DNA of 64,000 nucleotides from Schizophyllum amplum (taxonomy: Eukaryota > Basidiomycota > Agaricomycetes > Agaricales > Schizophyllaceae): positions 1 to 64,000 of the forward strand of contig VDMD01000080.1 of the NCBI GenBank assembly GCA_007026445.1, in the 5' to 3' direction. The position numbers and the translations under genes are program-made. Positions 1 through 11,100 of the stretch are shown in pieces. A model generated the notes under the pieces. That model worked only from the letters and a program-made list of their open reading frames with translations. It was not told the origin of the DNA and ran no database searches. Numbering within the stretch: position 1 is the stretch's first letter; each line of letters starts with the position of its first letter.

Positions 1-255
1 CTTCGACTCGTCCACTTCGTCCAAGATCTCGCGAAGCGCAAGTTTTGCACGCCCGCTCAGATCGCCATCGCCTGGGTCTGCGCGATGAGCGGCAAACCGG
101 GCCTGCCGACCATCATACCGATCCCCGGCTCCAAGTCGGTGGCGCGGATCAAGGAGAATTCCACGCTGGTAGAATTGACGGAGAGTGAGATGGAGGAGGT
201 CGCGCGATGTTGCGCGCATTTGAGAGCAAGGGCGACCGATTCTTTGGCCACTTGA
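1..255 (+). CDS. Aldo/keto reductase, C-terminal fragment
   Basis: The first 84 codons read openly from base 1 to a TGA at 253-255, so the gene starts outside the window. The segment TPAQIAIAWVC followed by IIPIPGSKSVARIKEN is the conserved C-terminal part of the aldo/keto reductase TIM barrel; the PGSK and R-x-x-EN residues belong to the loop that grips the 2'-phosphate of NADPH in this family. The usual closing helix (LTESEMEEV) is present, so the C-terminus looks complete. Family members reduce aldehydes and ketones with NADPH in the cytosol. The substrate cannot be told from this fragment. No intron is visible in the part present. Confidence 0.85.
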   Translation, partial: LRLVHFVQDLAKRKFCTPAQIAIAWVCAMSGKPGLPTIIPIPGSKSVARIKENSTLVELTESEMEEVARCCAHLRARATDSLAT

Positions 256-624
256 ACGAACTCAGCTGGGGTTAGGCGTTTCAGAGGTCGGTCTGTAAAA
301 ATGTGAAGTAGATAAAAATCTAGGAAATCCTCTCGAACAAACTGATGTGTAGCAGCGTCGGCGGCATGGTGGCAAGGAAACGCTTTCCTAAGATTGTTTG
401 GGCGATTTACACGGATATTGTACGTCTCAACCCTTATACTGAAGACGTTTGAAGACCCTGCGTTGGCAACAAATATACGCATCACTCTTCGGCGCAATCG
501 AGAGGTGACCGATCAATTAGTCGCTCCACGCAGGACACCTCAGACGGCCCGGACTTTGTCGGCGGACATATTGTTGGAAATATGTGTAACCATATTAATT
601 AAATTGCTGCGGAGAAATAAAGCG

Positions 625-990
625 CTTATCGACGGTAAAAGTTTATGTTTGTCGTCGGAGAAAGATCAGATATATCCACAGCAATACCGGCGGTCATATA
701 TCACGTATCCCGGCCGTCAAAGGCTTTGCGATATCTTATCTTCGTCCACTGACATACATTAGGAATATCCGTGGATATACGCATTAAGAACAATGGGAAC
801 AATGGGGACATGTATTAAGAATATCCACGGATGTTTCTTATCTATGTCAGCGGCCGAAGATAAGATATCTCGAAGCCTTTGACGGCCGGAATACGTGATA
901 TATGTCCGCATGTGTTTCTTTTCTTTCACCACAACCACAAGTAATCTTTCGCGGTCGATATCCGTCATGTTTATGAGCGGATATCTACTT
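625..990. repeat. Fold-back (MITE-like) element 1
   Basis: Bases 694-778 and 821-904 are near-perfect reverse complements (about 85 nt each, roughly 90% by eye) around a 42-nt loop. Weaker complementarity continues outward to about 625 and 990. The element is more AT-rich than its surroundings and carries no credible ORF. The structure suits a non-autonomous DNA transposon or fold-back element. I could not define the exact ends or a target-site duplication. It lies between the aldo/keto reductase tail and the F-box-like gene. Confidence 0.7.
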
Positions 991-1093
991 TTTATGTATA
1001 TACTTATGTCCACAACTTCGACCGGCGACAAATTCGAGGCTGCCTGAAGTGGGAGGAGCCCCTATGCCTGTACAATATTGCACTCAGGTATGT

Positions 1094-2374
1094 TCAAATA
1101 TGTGGAATTATATCACTCACACCGTCGGTTGGCAGTCGGTTGGTAGAAACAGTGAGCTTCTGACCCATGCGTCTGCGTGCACAAGGCAGGGCAACCGCAA
1201 TAGCAGCTGCATCGACAACTGTGCCTTCCTCCATCCAGTCGAGTTCGTTCGCATGTATATCGACGCGTTCGATTCGTATGTCTGCGCTGTCAAGGATTTC
1301 GTCCAAACGCCGCCACTCTGCAGCGTCCCGGGTAATTGTCTCCGTAGAGTCCAGTAGGAACATGAGCACAAGACGGCGCAACGGACGCAAGGATTGCAAC
1401 GTAGCCAACAGCCACGACCACGCGCCACGTTTGTGATCATTCCTGAGGGTGATGTCTCGGATAGCTAGATCCCGCAGACTAGGCAGGGCAGCAAAGTTCG
1501 GGATATCATTGGTGGCTGGCTCTGAAAGATACTCGTCAGAGAACGAAGGATTCAAGCGGAACCAGTGCCAAAGAAGCTCACGGGTGATCCTATATCTCGT
1601 ATGCAGCTGCTGCAAGCTCGACTGGCAGCGATCCAGCAATTGCTCTATATAGAAATTCGGTACGAGAAGCTCGCTGACGTCCAAGGCGATGAGGTTGTCG
1701 AGATACGGTGGGTACATAGCGAGAAGACCGAGGAAGATGTCGAATTGCAGAGCCAGCTTCCCCGACACGGTGAGCGTCTTGACCTTCGGGATTGCGGAAG
1801 TATCTCGAGGCTCATGCGTCGCTGGGATCCAATGCACTTCATGGCAGGTGAGATGGCGAAGGTGCGGAAAACGATCCAGGATGTAGAGCGGGAACGTGAC
1901 CGTGTATAGAGACAGGTGAAGCAGGGACGGCATCGCGAGGGCATCAATGAAGTCATCGCCGACATAGGAGCGGGGAGGCGCTGTTATCCTCAGCCACTTC
2001 ACCGCACGCAGCATCGGGAGAATATCCAGCAGGGCGACTTCGCGCGCAATGCCGTGCTTGACCACCTGTTCCTGCGAAATAGGACCGGAGACCTCAACGA
2101 TGGACAGCTCGTGTACGTAATTTCCGAGGTGTGGCGAATGGCGCAGGACGATGAGCAGCTTTCGCGAGGGTGTAGCTGGCGCATTCGAGCTCAAGATGAA
2201 ATGCGGGACTTCCAGCTCTATGGTGGCGAAGAGAAGTTGCTGGCTTCGCTGTAGCATAGATCGGTGGGCTAGCGCGCATTGTCGCAGACATTCTTCTTCT
2301 CCATAAGCAGCTAGGGTATCGAGAATGGCATCGATAAGCTCTTGTGGTAGAGCCGGCGGAAGATCTCCAGGCAT
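1094..2374 (-). CDS. F-box-like protein, 426 aa
   Basis: A single uninterrupted frame runs from an ATG at 2372-2374. The N-terminus LPQELIDAILDTLAAYGEEE, followed by LRQCALAHRSM, is the F-box-like helix pattern of basidiomycete F-box proteins: LPxEL(I/L)xxI, then a leucine-rich helix, then the xxCALxHRSW-type turn. The rest is leucine-rich without sharp repeats, as in the usual substrate-binding half. Such proteins dock Skp1 and deliver substrates to SCF ubiquitin ligases; the substrate is unknown here. The 25.5-26.8 kb gene shares the same N-terminal style (LRQCALTHRSM), so the two are probably paralogues. No intron is needed to keep the frame. Confidence 0.75.
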   Translation of the reverse strand: MPGDLPPALPQELIDAILDTLAAYGEEECLRQCALAHRSMLQRSQQLLFATIELEVPHFILSSNAPATPSRKLLIVLRHSPHLGNYVHELSIVEVSGPISQEQVVKHGIAREVALLDILPMLRAVKWLRITAPPRSYVGDDFIDALAMPSLLHLSLYTVTFPLYILDRFPHLRHLTCHEVHWIPATHEPRDTSAIPKVKTLTVSGKLALQFDIFLGLLAMYPPYLDNLIALDVSELLVPNFYIEQLLDRCQSSLQQLHTRYRITRELLWHWFRLNPSFSDEYLSEPATNDIPNFAALPSLRDLAIRDITLRNDHKRGAWSWLLATLQSLRPLRRLVLMFLLDSTETITRDAAEWRRLDEILDSADIRIERVDIHANELDWMEEGTVVDAAAIAVALPCARRRMGQKLTVSTNRLPTDGVSDIIPHI

Positions 2375-2901
2375 TGCGCTCCAATACAGTCGCCTAACTA
2401 GAATGTCAAGATGGCCGTGTGCATGCAGAAGACCACGTACGACCCGAGGACCCAGTGATTGATCGGCGTGCTACAACTCAGATCGACGGGAATTCGGAGA
2501 CAGAAGAAAATGGCAAGAAAACGGAACTGCCCCGACAGCCTCCCAGCAACGTGTCAATTATGTCAGGTGCTGGTCACTTCCAAGTCACGACTTACGGCAA
2601 CTGCCGGAAACGAGCAGGAGAACTCAGAACTGTCTCTTGACTGTCTCGCTCATGATTGGTCGTTACGCCCATATACAGGTGACCTTTGGAGCTTAAGAAC
2701 ATGGTAGCAATGTATAATTATACTAGCTACAGTCACAGTGATGACGACTCGCGAGCGAGTGGGTGTTGTACAAAGCCAAGCCAGCATACACGTGTGTACA
2801 ACATACATGCGCGCCCGCCGAAGTCTAATGATAAATAAGGAGTCGTAGCTGGTCGTGAAAAGCGTCTACAACAAAGGCCCAAAATAATACGAACGACACA
2901 T
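2375..2901. other. Intergenic, nothing recognised
   Basis: About 530 bases between the start of the F-box-like gene and the 3' end of the ferric reductase. Only short ORFs without family features occur, and I see no repeat or RNA gene. Part of it should hold the F-box gene promoter. Confidence 0.5.
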
Positions 2902-4934
2902 CTACCAACCGAAAACCTCCTCGTGTATCTCAATACCACCGACCATATCGCGGCGCGCGCCCTCGATACGGTCCACAGTCTTCCGTACATCGTCCGCCAA
3001 TGCAACTGGTCCACACACGCCAACCAAGACACCGCAGTAGGGACCAGAGTTCCTCTCTCCGTCGTCATAGACAGTATTGGTGATGATCTTGTCGAGCGTG
3101 TGGTGCATATGAGGGCGACCGACATGGATATGCATACCCTTGAGGCAGGTCGCCTCCGCGATGGCCGCGCGCCCGCGGCAGACACGCGGTATAATGCACC
3201 GAGATGTTGACCGTCGTGTGCCTCGCGAGTGCACAAGCGCGTCAACTCAGGGAGCAATGGCGTGATGGAGCCTAGACCGTCCGTCAATTGCTGTTCACAT
3301 CGATAGCAAAGGGACGCGACGTACCGACGTCCTGAACAGTCCAGACAAGGTGGATGCTCTTTACCCGGCTCTGGCTGACGGCGTCCTTCTGGAGAATGTC
3401 GTACATGGCGGACAGCCCGAAAGTGATACCACTCCCTCCGCAGACGAGCATAGCGGCCGAATAGCTGGAAAATATCGCATCGCCCGGGCCACCGTACGGC
3501 CCTTCGATGATGACTCGCACTTGCGGGTCCTCATCCCTCAGCGCTGCGCGATTTGGCGAGGTTGAACAGGCGATGCTACGACAAGCAATAAGCATGATAA
3601 CGCGCAAGCACAAGGACAAAGCACGCACCGTCCACCTTCCCGACTTCTTCGCCATGAGCACCATGCCGGACTCCGTGCCCGGCATGTTCGCGATCGTGAA
3701 CGGGTGGATCTCGGACCACGCCAGGAGGCCCATGGCCGCTGCTCAGAACGCGGATGCGCACATGTTGCCCAGCGCGCCACCCCGCGTTAAGCTCGCGCAC
3801 CTCCAAGCGCACCATCCCCATTTCCGGCATCGCGTGCAGGTGCGCGCGCTGCACGCGCGTCTTCACCAGGCGGAAAACGCGGTCAAAGGCGTAGATGGAC
3901 CCGATGGGCGATGACGTAGTTCACGAGCGGCGCCTTGTGCATGTAGATGGCCGGGATGAGGATGATGAGGCAGATGGTGTGCGACCAGAAGAAGAGGTTG
4001 TAGTAGTTGTTGCGCACGTAGGAGGTGGAGAAGATGAACAGGAAATCCATGCAAACGGTCGCGACGAGGCCCATACGTATGCGGGCTCCACGATGGCCTC
4101 GAAGAAGGCGTCCTCCAGAAGAACTTGAAGACTGAATTGTGGCGTTGTCAGCGTGTGCAGCGTTAGCGGTGAGGGGGGTGGACGCACGGAAACCAACGAC
4201 GTGGCAGTTGACGGCGAGGACAATGAATCGCCCGAGGTGGCGATGGAGAAAGTTGAGCTGCGCTTCGTATTAGGTTGTTTAAGCACGAAAGAAAGGCATC
4301 GCGTACCTTCTCGTATCCTACGTCGAGAAGAAGCCCTATAGGGCTGACCTTCGTCCGAGAGCAAACACCCACGGCACTTGCGAGACGGCAACGGCGCCGG
4401 CACGCACTGGGATGAACATCAGGACTCTTGCGAACGCATCGAGAGGCTGAGGGACGCACCAGGGTTCATGAATGGGTTCGAGTCGTAAAGTCCAGCGTAC
4501 AACATGCCAACGGACCAAAGGACGCAGAGAATGAGCTGGCCGACCGAGTTGCCTTGTTCCAACGCCAGTGGAGCGGCGCCAGCAGGGGACGAAGCACGCG
4601 CGGGTACGCAGGGACATGCGGCGCCGCGTGCTCCGCGCCCTCCTCCGCACGCAAAGAAGACAACGTCTGGCTCTGCGAGAGCGTGGTGGCGCTCTGCTTC
4701 TCGCCGAGCTGTGTACGACGATCAACAGGAGTGGCGGCGCCTGGCTCAAATGACCTCCTGCTTCTCCTGCTCGCGCGCGGCCCCGGCCTTGTACCAGATG
4801 AGGTGACCCGTGAGCCACTCCGAGGGTACGGTGAGTCGGGCAGCCACACGAGGAAGTCGTGTCAGGGCGAGCAGACCGAGCAGGCAGAGGAGGACGATAT
4901 TGAGGTGCCACACGATCTCGGGGGCGATTCTCAT
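2902..4934 (-). pseudogene. Ferric reductase-like transmembrane protein, frame-broken
   Basis: The order of motifs on the minus strand is that of a fungal FRE-type ferric/cupric reductase. It opens with an N-terminal membrane segment (EIVWHLNIVLLCLLGLLAL, ATG at 4932-4934), followed by VGMLYAGLYDSNPF, VGYEK | LNFLHRHLGRFIVL (haem-ligand helix, spliced across a short intron), FSTSYVRNNYYNLFFWSHT, the FAD-domain piece HPFTIANMPG, the NAD-domain piece VRVIIEGPYGG, and the C-terminus GVCGPVALADDVR ending EVFGW. These enzymes move electrons from NADPH across the plasma membrane to reduce iron for uptake. The frame breaks by single bases at about 4352, 4070, 3907 and 3735, each time with good family sequence on both sides in different frames. 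No intron explains those jumps. It is therefore either a recent pseudogene or carries local assembly indels. Confidence 0.75.
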
Positions 4935-5637
4935 TTCCAAGTTTGGCGGCGCCGGCGGCAGTAAAGCCCGACGCGTTGTTCGACGGCACAGCGCGAGGCA
5001 ATATCGTCGGGTGCTCTTGAGGGGAGGAGGGGGGGGGGGAGTCGAGGTCGTGAACGGGTCGGCGTCGGTTGAGGGTGCGCGCGTCTTATCTAGTTGAACG
5101 GTATGGGAATCAGCAATAATGTTATACGGTTTTGATGGGAGATGGGTGCGGGCACCTGTGACAAACTCGCAGTGGATTAGCAACGCGCGTGCGGGACAGC
5201 ACAGCTCGGCGCGTAAGTGTGATTTCGTGGATGAGGATCCGGAGTTACGGCCTGATGGAGCAATGGGAAGAGCGCCCCGTTGGCGAGAAGCGACGGAGGT
5301 TCCAGATGGCGAGAACAGGCGGCGCGCGTGGGAGGGCTTGAAGACAATCAGCTCATGCTTATATGAAGAAGGAGGAAAATATGGATACCTAACAAAAAAG
5401 GGCGCGGTAGAATTCGGAGAAAATAGAACCAGTGAGTGTCTCGAACTGGACAGTGAATAGGAAAGCCAGAAAGGGCCGAGCAGAGCGTTTAGAGTGCATC
5501 GGTCGCATGCCAGGAGGTCGGCCTCTTTGAAGTCCCAGGTGATGCAGGCATGAGCGGGGCAGCTAGGTCATGAGGTGCCGAAGGGAGAGACGTCGGCGCC
5601 TTCTGCGTACATTGGCGTCTTCTTCTTGGTTGACTCT

Positions 5638-5868
5638 CTATCGCGTCAAATCTGTCAGTACAAGTCCTCGACTTAGTTTCAGACATGAGGGACCGACCAT
5701 GCATTCATCGCAGTCATCTCGGATACGTCTGCGCCTGTTGTTACTGAGCTGCGGGGTATATGGCCATCCGCCAGTAGTGCAAACTTCTATCTCAGCGTTC
5801 GAAGAGATGATAGACAACATGGCGCACCACATGGACAGCAGCAAGCTGAGAAGGAGCCATCGGGGCAT
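5638..5868 (-). CDS. Possible small secreted cysteine-containing protein, 76 aa
   Basis: The ATG at 5866-5868 opens a 76-codon frame. Its first 25 residues look like a signal peptide: MPRW, then LLLSLLLSMWCAMLSIIS, then a small-residue region ending near SNA. The presumed mature part carries four cysteines, including a CDEC pair and a later SC, plus a run of four arginines that could be a processing site. No family is recognised. It stands alone in gene-poor DNA, and a short ORF with a hydrophobic start can arise by chance. Transcript evidence would be decisive. Confidence 0.25.
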   Translation of the reverse strand: MPRWLLLSLLLSMWCAMLSIISSNAEIEVCTTGGWPYTPQLSNNRRRRIRDDCDECMVGPSCLKLSRGLVLTDLTR

Positions 5869-7631
5869 GGATCGGTGGCCATCGCAGTCATTTTGAATAT
5901 TACTCCATCACAATGTTGGACACAAGAACCATGAGTACTGAGCTGGATTGCGCGATAGACAGTCCATGCACGCTTGTCAAGTTGTTGCCTCTTTGATGTG
6001 CTCCTTCTCTCGTCCATCATGTAGTCAAGCGCCCCTGACAGCCGCGCGCGAGCTATTCAGCGCAAGACAGACTCGGAGATGGTATGTCCATCTCCGATCC
6101 TATTCAGTTGCGAAGGCAGGTGAGTGGATGGGGCAGGGTGTCTGGACCTGGCGGAAGCGACTTGAAGATAGATAGAGCCAGTTCGATAGACAGTCCATTC
6201 GCATGACGCAGAGGTACGTAGCAGAAAAGCCGAGCAGAAAGAAGGTCTCGTATTTGTAGAGGCTTCACGCAGAGGCATGCCACCGTCGGGGCCCATCGTG
6301 GTCGAAACATGGTGGAAGACGGGACCAAGACACTTGCGGCGGCGGACATTCTCACGGTCTCCCACGATTTCACGTGGTTCAATTCAACTTGCGTGATTGC
6401 ATGTTGTCCGCGGCCCTCTCGCGGCGCTCCTCTCTCCTCAGGGGAACACACTTCCATCAATCTGCTCGCCCTCAGATACAGCGAGAAAGATCTCTTTCGA
6501 CCGTCAGTATGTTCTTGAAGCCGGCGCTGTCCGAGTCAGTATATTTCCATACGTATACATCACCGGCACCTGCTTGAGACGTTGTATGCATTGCAATTGA
6601 CCGCTAGCCCACTGACGAATCCACTACCATACACTTAGCCAGTGGCGCCAAATTTGACCTCAGACAGCGTAGTGGAACTTCTTGCGACGATACTCGACGA
6701 TAGCTGTGCTCAGCAACCACATCGAAGCTCCCGCTGAGGACCCTCTCTCCCAGGATGCGCATCACTCTCCACCGTTATCTCTTCAATCTTGCCATCCACC
6801 TCGTCAAGTCATCCGGCAATTGTCCCCCGACACTGCTCTATGCGACATGCAGTTCCTCGGGTGTCTACCGTCCGAGGCTGCGTCCTGATAGTACGCGCCA
6901 TCGTCGTTCTTGCGGCCGCGGCGCGGCGGCGACGGCGTACGCAATACGCCGAACAAGAATTGTGCCTTCACCGCTGCGAAGACGGATGCGGCACCTCATC
7001 GAACGCGCCGCACACGCAGTTGGGCGAGGGGCGGCGCGCGCTCCCTTCTCATCGTCCATGCGGGGCTATCCCCATAAGGGGTTCCTTTTCCCTCGCAAGC
7101 CCACCGCACTGTACGCGGTCGGTCCATTCCAGAATGCTAGCGAACTCTCCAGCATCCAGCGGCCACTGTAACGGACGTGGAGCGGAGGTGCAGGGTGTCC
7201 GAGAAGAAGCAGCACCAGCGGTGTCAGGGGCGCGATAAGACAATGGAAGAAGACGGCACCTTCATAAGCTGCGTAAGCTCTTGTACGAGGGGGCAACTGT
7301 TGTAGTCAGACAGCTTGAAGATTGAACGAGCACAAGTAAGGCCTTTTACGAGAAGATGGTCAGCGGGGAACGATGAATCAGTGAGGCAATGTATGCGTAC
7401 TGTACGGTACTGGCATTGAGCGACGTTGAGTCTGAAGCGGCACGCTGAGCAGCGCAAGGCCATGCCTACAGCACGCACTCGTAGACGACATGCCAACGAG
7501 CTCTGGGAGAGGCTGGGGGCGGAATACATGGTCTCGAAGTCACGCTTTCATTGGTACGCGTTTCGGCATCTCCCGTCAACGGACCCCACAATGTTTGAGT
7601 GCGCTTCAAGCGCAGATACTGAGAGCCTCGA

Positions 7632-7833
7632 TGCATACAGCTTCTTGCAGAATAGATTGCAGTCCCGTGCGCGGAGATTTCGGCCACATGGCGTGCGAGA
7701 GCCAATCACGTCGCCAGGAGGTCTTTCAGGACGGCAACGGCCTGCAACGACGCGTGTGATTGGCTCTCGACCTTCGCATGGCCGAAAATTCTGATGCCCG
7801 GACTGCAATCTATTCTGCAAGAAGCTGTATGTC
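7632..7833. repeat. Fold-back (MITE-like) element 2 with TA-flanked termini
   Basis: Bases 7634-7665 and 7800-7831 are perfect 32-nt inverted repeats. The inner arms stay largely complementary (GAGAGCCAATCAC and its complement at about 7700 and 7765), so nearly the whole 198 bp can fold into a hairpin. Read from the ends, the element is TA-CAGCTTCTTGCAG ... CTGCAAGAAGCTG-TA, which matches the TA target preference of Tc1/mariner-type elements. There is no coding capacity, so it would depend on a transposase supplied elsewhere. Confidence 0.8.
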
Positions 7834-8144
7834 AGCGGAGCACAGGGAACATACATTGTACACACCTCAAGAAGATCCACAGGATTGAGACAGGCGGGCT
7901 GCAAGCGATTGGTTGGACTCAGAATGCAAGCTTGAATAAATAACGAGTAGTGGCAAGTAACAAGCAAAGCATTTAACAGTACACGTACAAACAGCAGGTC
8001 GACAGCCGCACATCAACACATATACATACATACATGAAGCAGTCGTAAAGCAGCCCAGACAACAAGCAGCACACACCACACATCAACTTTTGCTGAACAG
8101 GAATCACTGTCTGATCAACATCCAACGTTTCGACACCCGCCACC

Positions 8145-11100
8145 CTACTGCGACGCATAGCTCAGGTCCGTGTACGCAGAAGGCTCCCGCCGCAGGCCCC
8201 GTTGCGGCGGCGGTACGGGTACGGGCGTCGGTGAGCGCGAGCGCGAGCGTGAGGGCGGCCGCTCAGGGATAACTGGGCTTCCTTGCGCCGCAGGAGGGAC
8301 AAACGGCTCGCCTCCGCCCTCAGCGCTCCGTGACGCACTATAACCCCCCGGTGCAGCATACGCGCCGTTTGGAGGAGCGTGGCCATTCGGATGCGCGTAG
8401 CCAGCCGGCGGCGCAGCAGCCGCGTAGGGATAGTTAGGCGCCGGTCGCGGAGGGGCATATCCAGCGGGTGGTGCTCCGTAGGGTGTGCCGTGGTAAGCCG
8501 CGGGCGGTCCGCCGTGATAAGCTGCTGGCGGTCCTCCTTGATATCCTGTAGGCGGTCCTCCTTGAAAGCCTGCAGGCGGTACACCTTGGAATCCTGCAGG
8601 AGGTCCACCTTGATAGCCCGGCACGTACGGCTGGCCCTGGCCGATTGCTGCGGAGGCGGGCGCGCCACCTCCCCCGCGCGCCCGCGCTGCATTCGCCCTC
8701 GTATTCGCGTCCGTCTCCGCGCCGAACCCGTCCGACGTCCCGCGCGACTGCGACTGGCGCGAGTCCACCGACTGCGAATGGCGCGAGTCGACCGACTGCG
8801 GGGCGGGCGGGCGCGCACGTGAGTCCTCAGCCTGCCGCGAGCGCAGATCCTCCCGTGACAGCGCCCTCTGCCTCGACCGCGGCGTGGTGGCCATCTCCGC
8901 CGACCTCGACCTCGGCGTCGCCTGCTGCGGCAGCGTCAAGTCCTCCGCGGACCGCACGAACGCCGGGTCCACGTACGTCGACGGGTCGTAGTGCCCATAC
9001 GACGACGCCCGCGAGCTCGGCCGGTGCAGCTCCCTCGCCAGCCGCGCCTGGTCCTCCCTATCCTCCCTCACCCTATCCCCGCCCCCATCCCTCGCCTCCC
9101 GCGCCCTATCCGCCTCCGCCCTCAACGACCGCGCCGACCTTCTCGACATCGCACTCCCCGGCCGCGTCGTCGGCTCCGCAGACGTCGTCGGCGCGAGCGG
9201 CGGCAGCGGCGGGAACGCCATCGACGGCGACGGCAGCGCCGGGAACGCGCTCGCGGGCGACGCCTTGAACGCCATCTGGTGCTCGCGCGTCGTCATAGAG
9301 CTGCCGCGGAGGGCCGCTCGTGACGCTCTGGGGGCTGAAGGGGACAGGCGGCGCGGTAACGGGGCAGAAGGCCTCGGGGCGTGCATGGCGGCGCCTGTGA
9401 CCGAGATGGTCCTGCCTGCGAGCGCGAGGACGTCGCGGAGCGCATGCGGCGCGGCCCACCCGCGCGCCCGCCTGCGCGGGAGGACGAGCCCGGACGCAGC
9501 CACCGGCGGCCCTCGCATACCGGAAGAGGGCCCACCCCGCGAAGACGAGCCGGACGGCGCTAACGGCGGCCCCCCGCGCACAGACGTGCCCGTCGGCGTC
9601 GCCTCCGTCCGGTGCAGCAGCCCCTTCCAGCCCTCCGCGTCGATGATGGCGCGCTCCTGCGGCGTGTAGTGCCCCGCCCAGTCGTCCACGTAGTGCGACC
9701 CGGGTGTGTGCGGCATAGGCGCGCCGTAGTCTGTCGGTTGCTGGTTCTGCATGCGCGAGGACGACGACCCGGTTTGCATGCGCGGGGATAGGAAGCCGTC
9801 ATTCCGCGGCAGGTGCTCGCGCGACCCGCGCATGTCGTCCCTGGACGGCGTCTGCTTGGACGGCGTGGTCGGCGAACGCGAGGGCGGCTGGACCGAGATC
9901 GGGATATCAGGGCTGATATCCCTGCCGCCCGAACGGCATGCGCGGGACAACGTTCTCGCTCTGGCTGCGTTGGTGTCCTGCCCCACGCCTGGCAGACGAG
10001 GGCGTGCCTCTGCTCCTCGATCACGCTGAGGTTGCGCTGCAGGCCCGGCCGCTCGCGGCGCATACCGAAGCCCCAAGTCTTAGTGCGCTTGTGCTCGCCC
10101 GTACCGTCGTCCGCGTAGCCGTTCTTGGAGCTTCTCCCGGTGAGTGTGCGCCGGAGGGTGCTGAATATGCCGCCTCCGCCGGCTTCCTCACGCGCCATGG
10201 GCGGCGGGCTTGCTGGTCAGCGATTTGCTGCAGGCGCGCCTGCTCCGCGAGGCGTCGTGCTTCGGCGAGGATCTTTCTGGGGAACGCTTGACGGGCTCGC
10301 GGCGGGGAGGAGACCGGTCTTCATCGTCATCTTCATCATCATCGTACTGGCGACGCGGATTCGAGTATATCGGCTGTTGCGATGCGCTGCCTTGATCGTA
10401 TTCTCGACGGGCTTTGTGGAGGACGACGCGAGCTGCTGAAGTTCCGCCGTAAGGTCCCCCGTCCGTTGATCTCGCGCTCGACCTCTTCTGCAGGCGGGAA
10501 TCTCAAGGCTGTAGGTCTGAACGCTCGGCGTGCGCATATGTGGCGGTACATAGCCGGATGGCGACGGCCCTGGAGGATGTCAAGCACAGGCGTCGGATCC
10601 GGTTCCGGCTCAGTCATCGGCTCAGTGGGCGCCCCCCTCCGTCCGGGAACGACATGCGAGTGCGCGGCGGGGACAGCGGGTGGGGGCTTGGCTGGGGCTG
10701 GCCAAATGCGGATGTCTCCGGCGATATCGGGCCGACGTCGACCGTGCGCATGGGCATGCCGCCGGGGGAGCTCGGCAGGGTCTCGTCCGCGGCGCGATTG
10801 CGGGGAGTGTGGCGCGCGGCGTACGCAGCATCGTAGTCGTACTCGTCACCATAGTACTCATAGTCGTAGTCGTCAGAGTAAGGGCCCTCCTCTTCGGTCT
10901 CCGTAGGCGGCGCGACGACGGCGCTGATGGTGGCGGCGGCGCCTGCGAGGGGGATCGCGCACCCTCCGCGCGTGCTTGTCGCAGACCGTCTGAAAACCGA
11001 CGAGGCGCCCCTCCTCCCGCGCAGCTTCTGCGAGCAGCCTCTCGCGTGAGCCTCCGAGCAGTGCTTCGAGCGCGTGCCGGCGGCACGTTCTGGCATCATC

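Larger units (their letters stand above)
4935..8144. other. Gene-poor interval
   Basis: About 3.2 kb without a recognisable gene. Both strands hold only ORFs below 150 codons with no family signature. A purine tract (G10 run near 5030-5040) lies just upstream of the ferric reductase. The interval contains the small secreted-protein candidate at 5638-5868 and the fold-back element at 7632-7833, listed separately. Confidence 0.5.

Noticed and set aside
57..497. 146-codon minus-strand ORF over the aldo/keto reductase tail
   Set aside because: It runs opposite to a clearly conserved plus-strand C-terminus and shows no family features.
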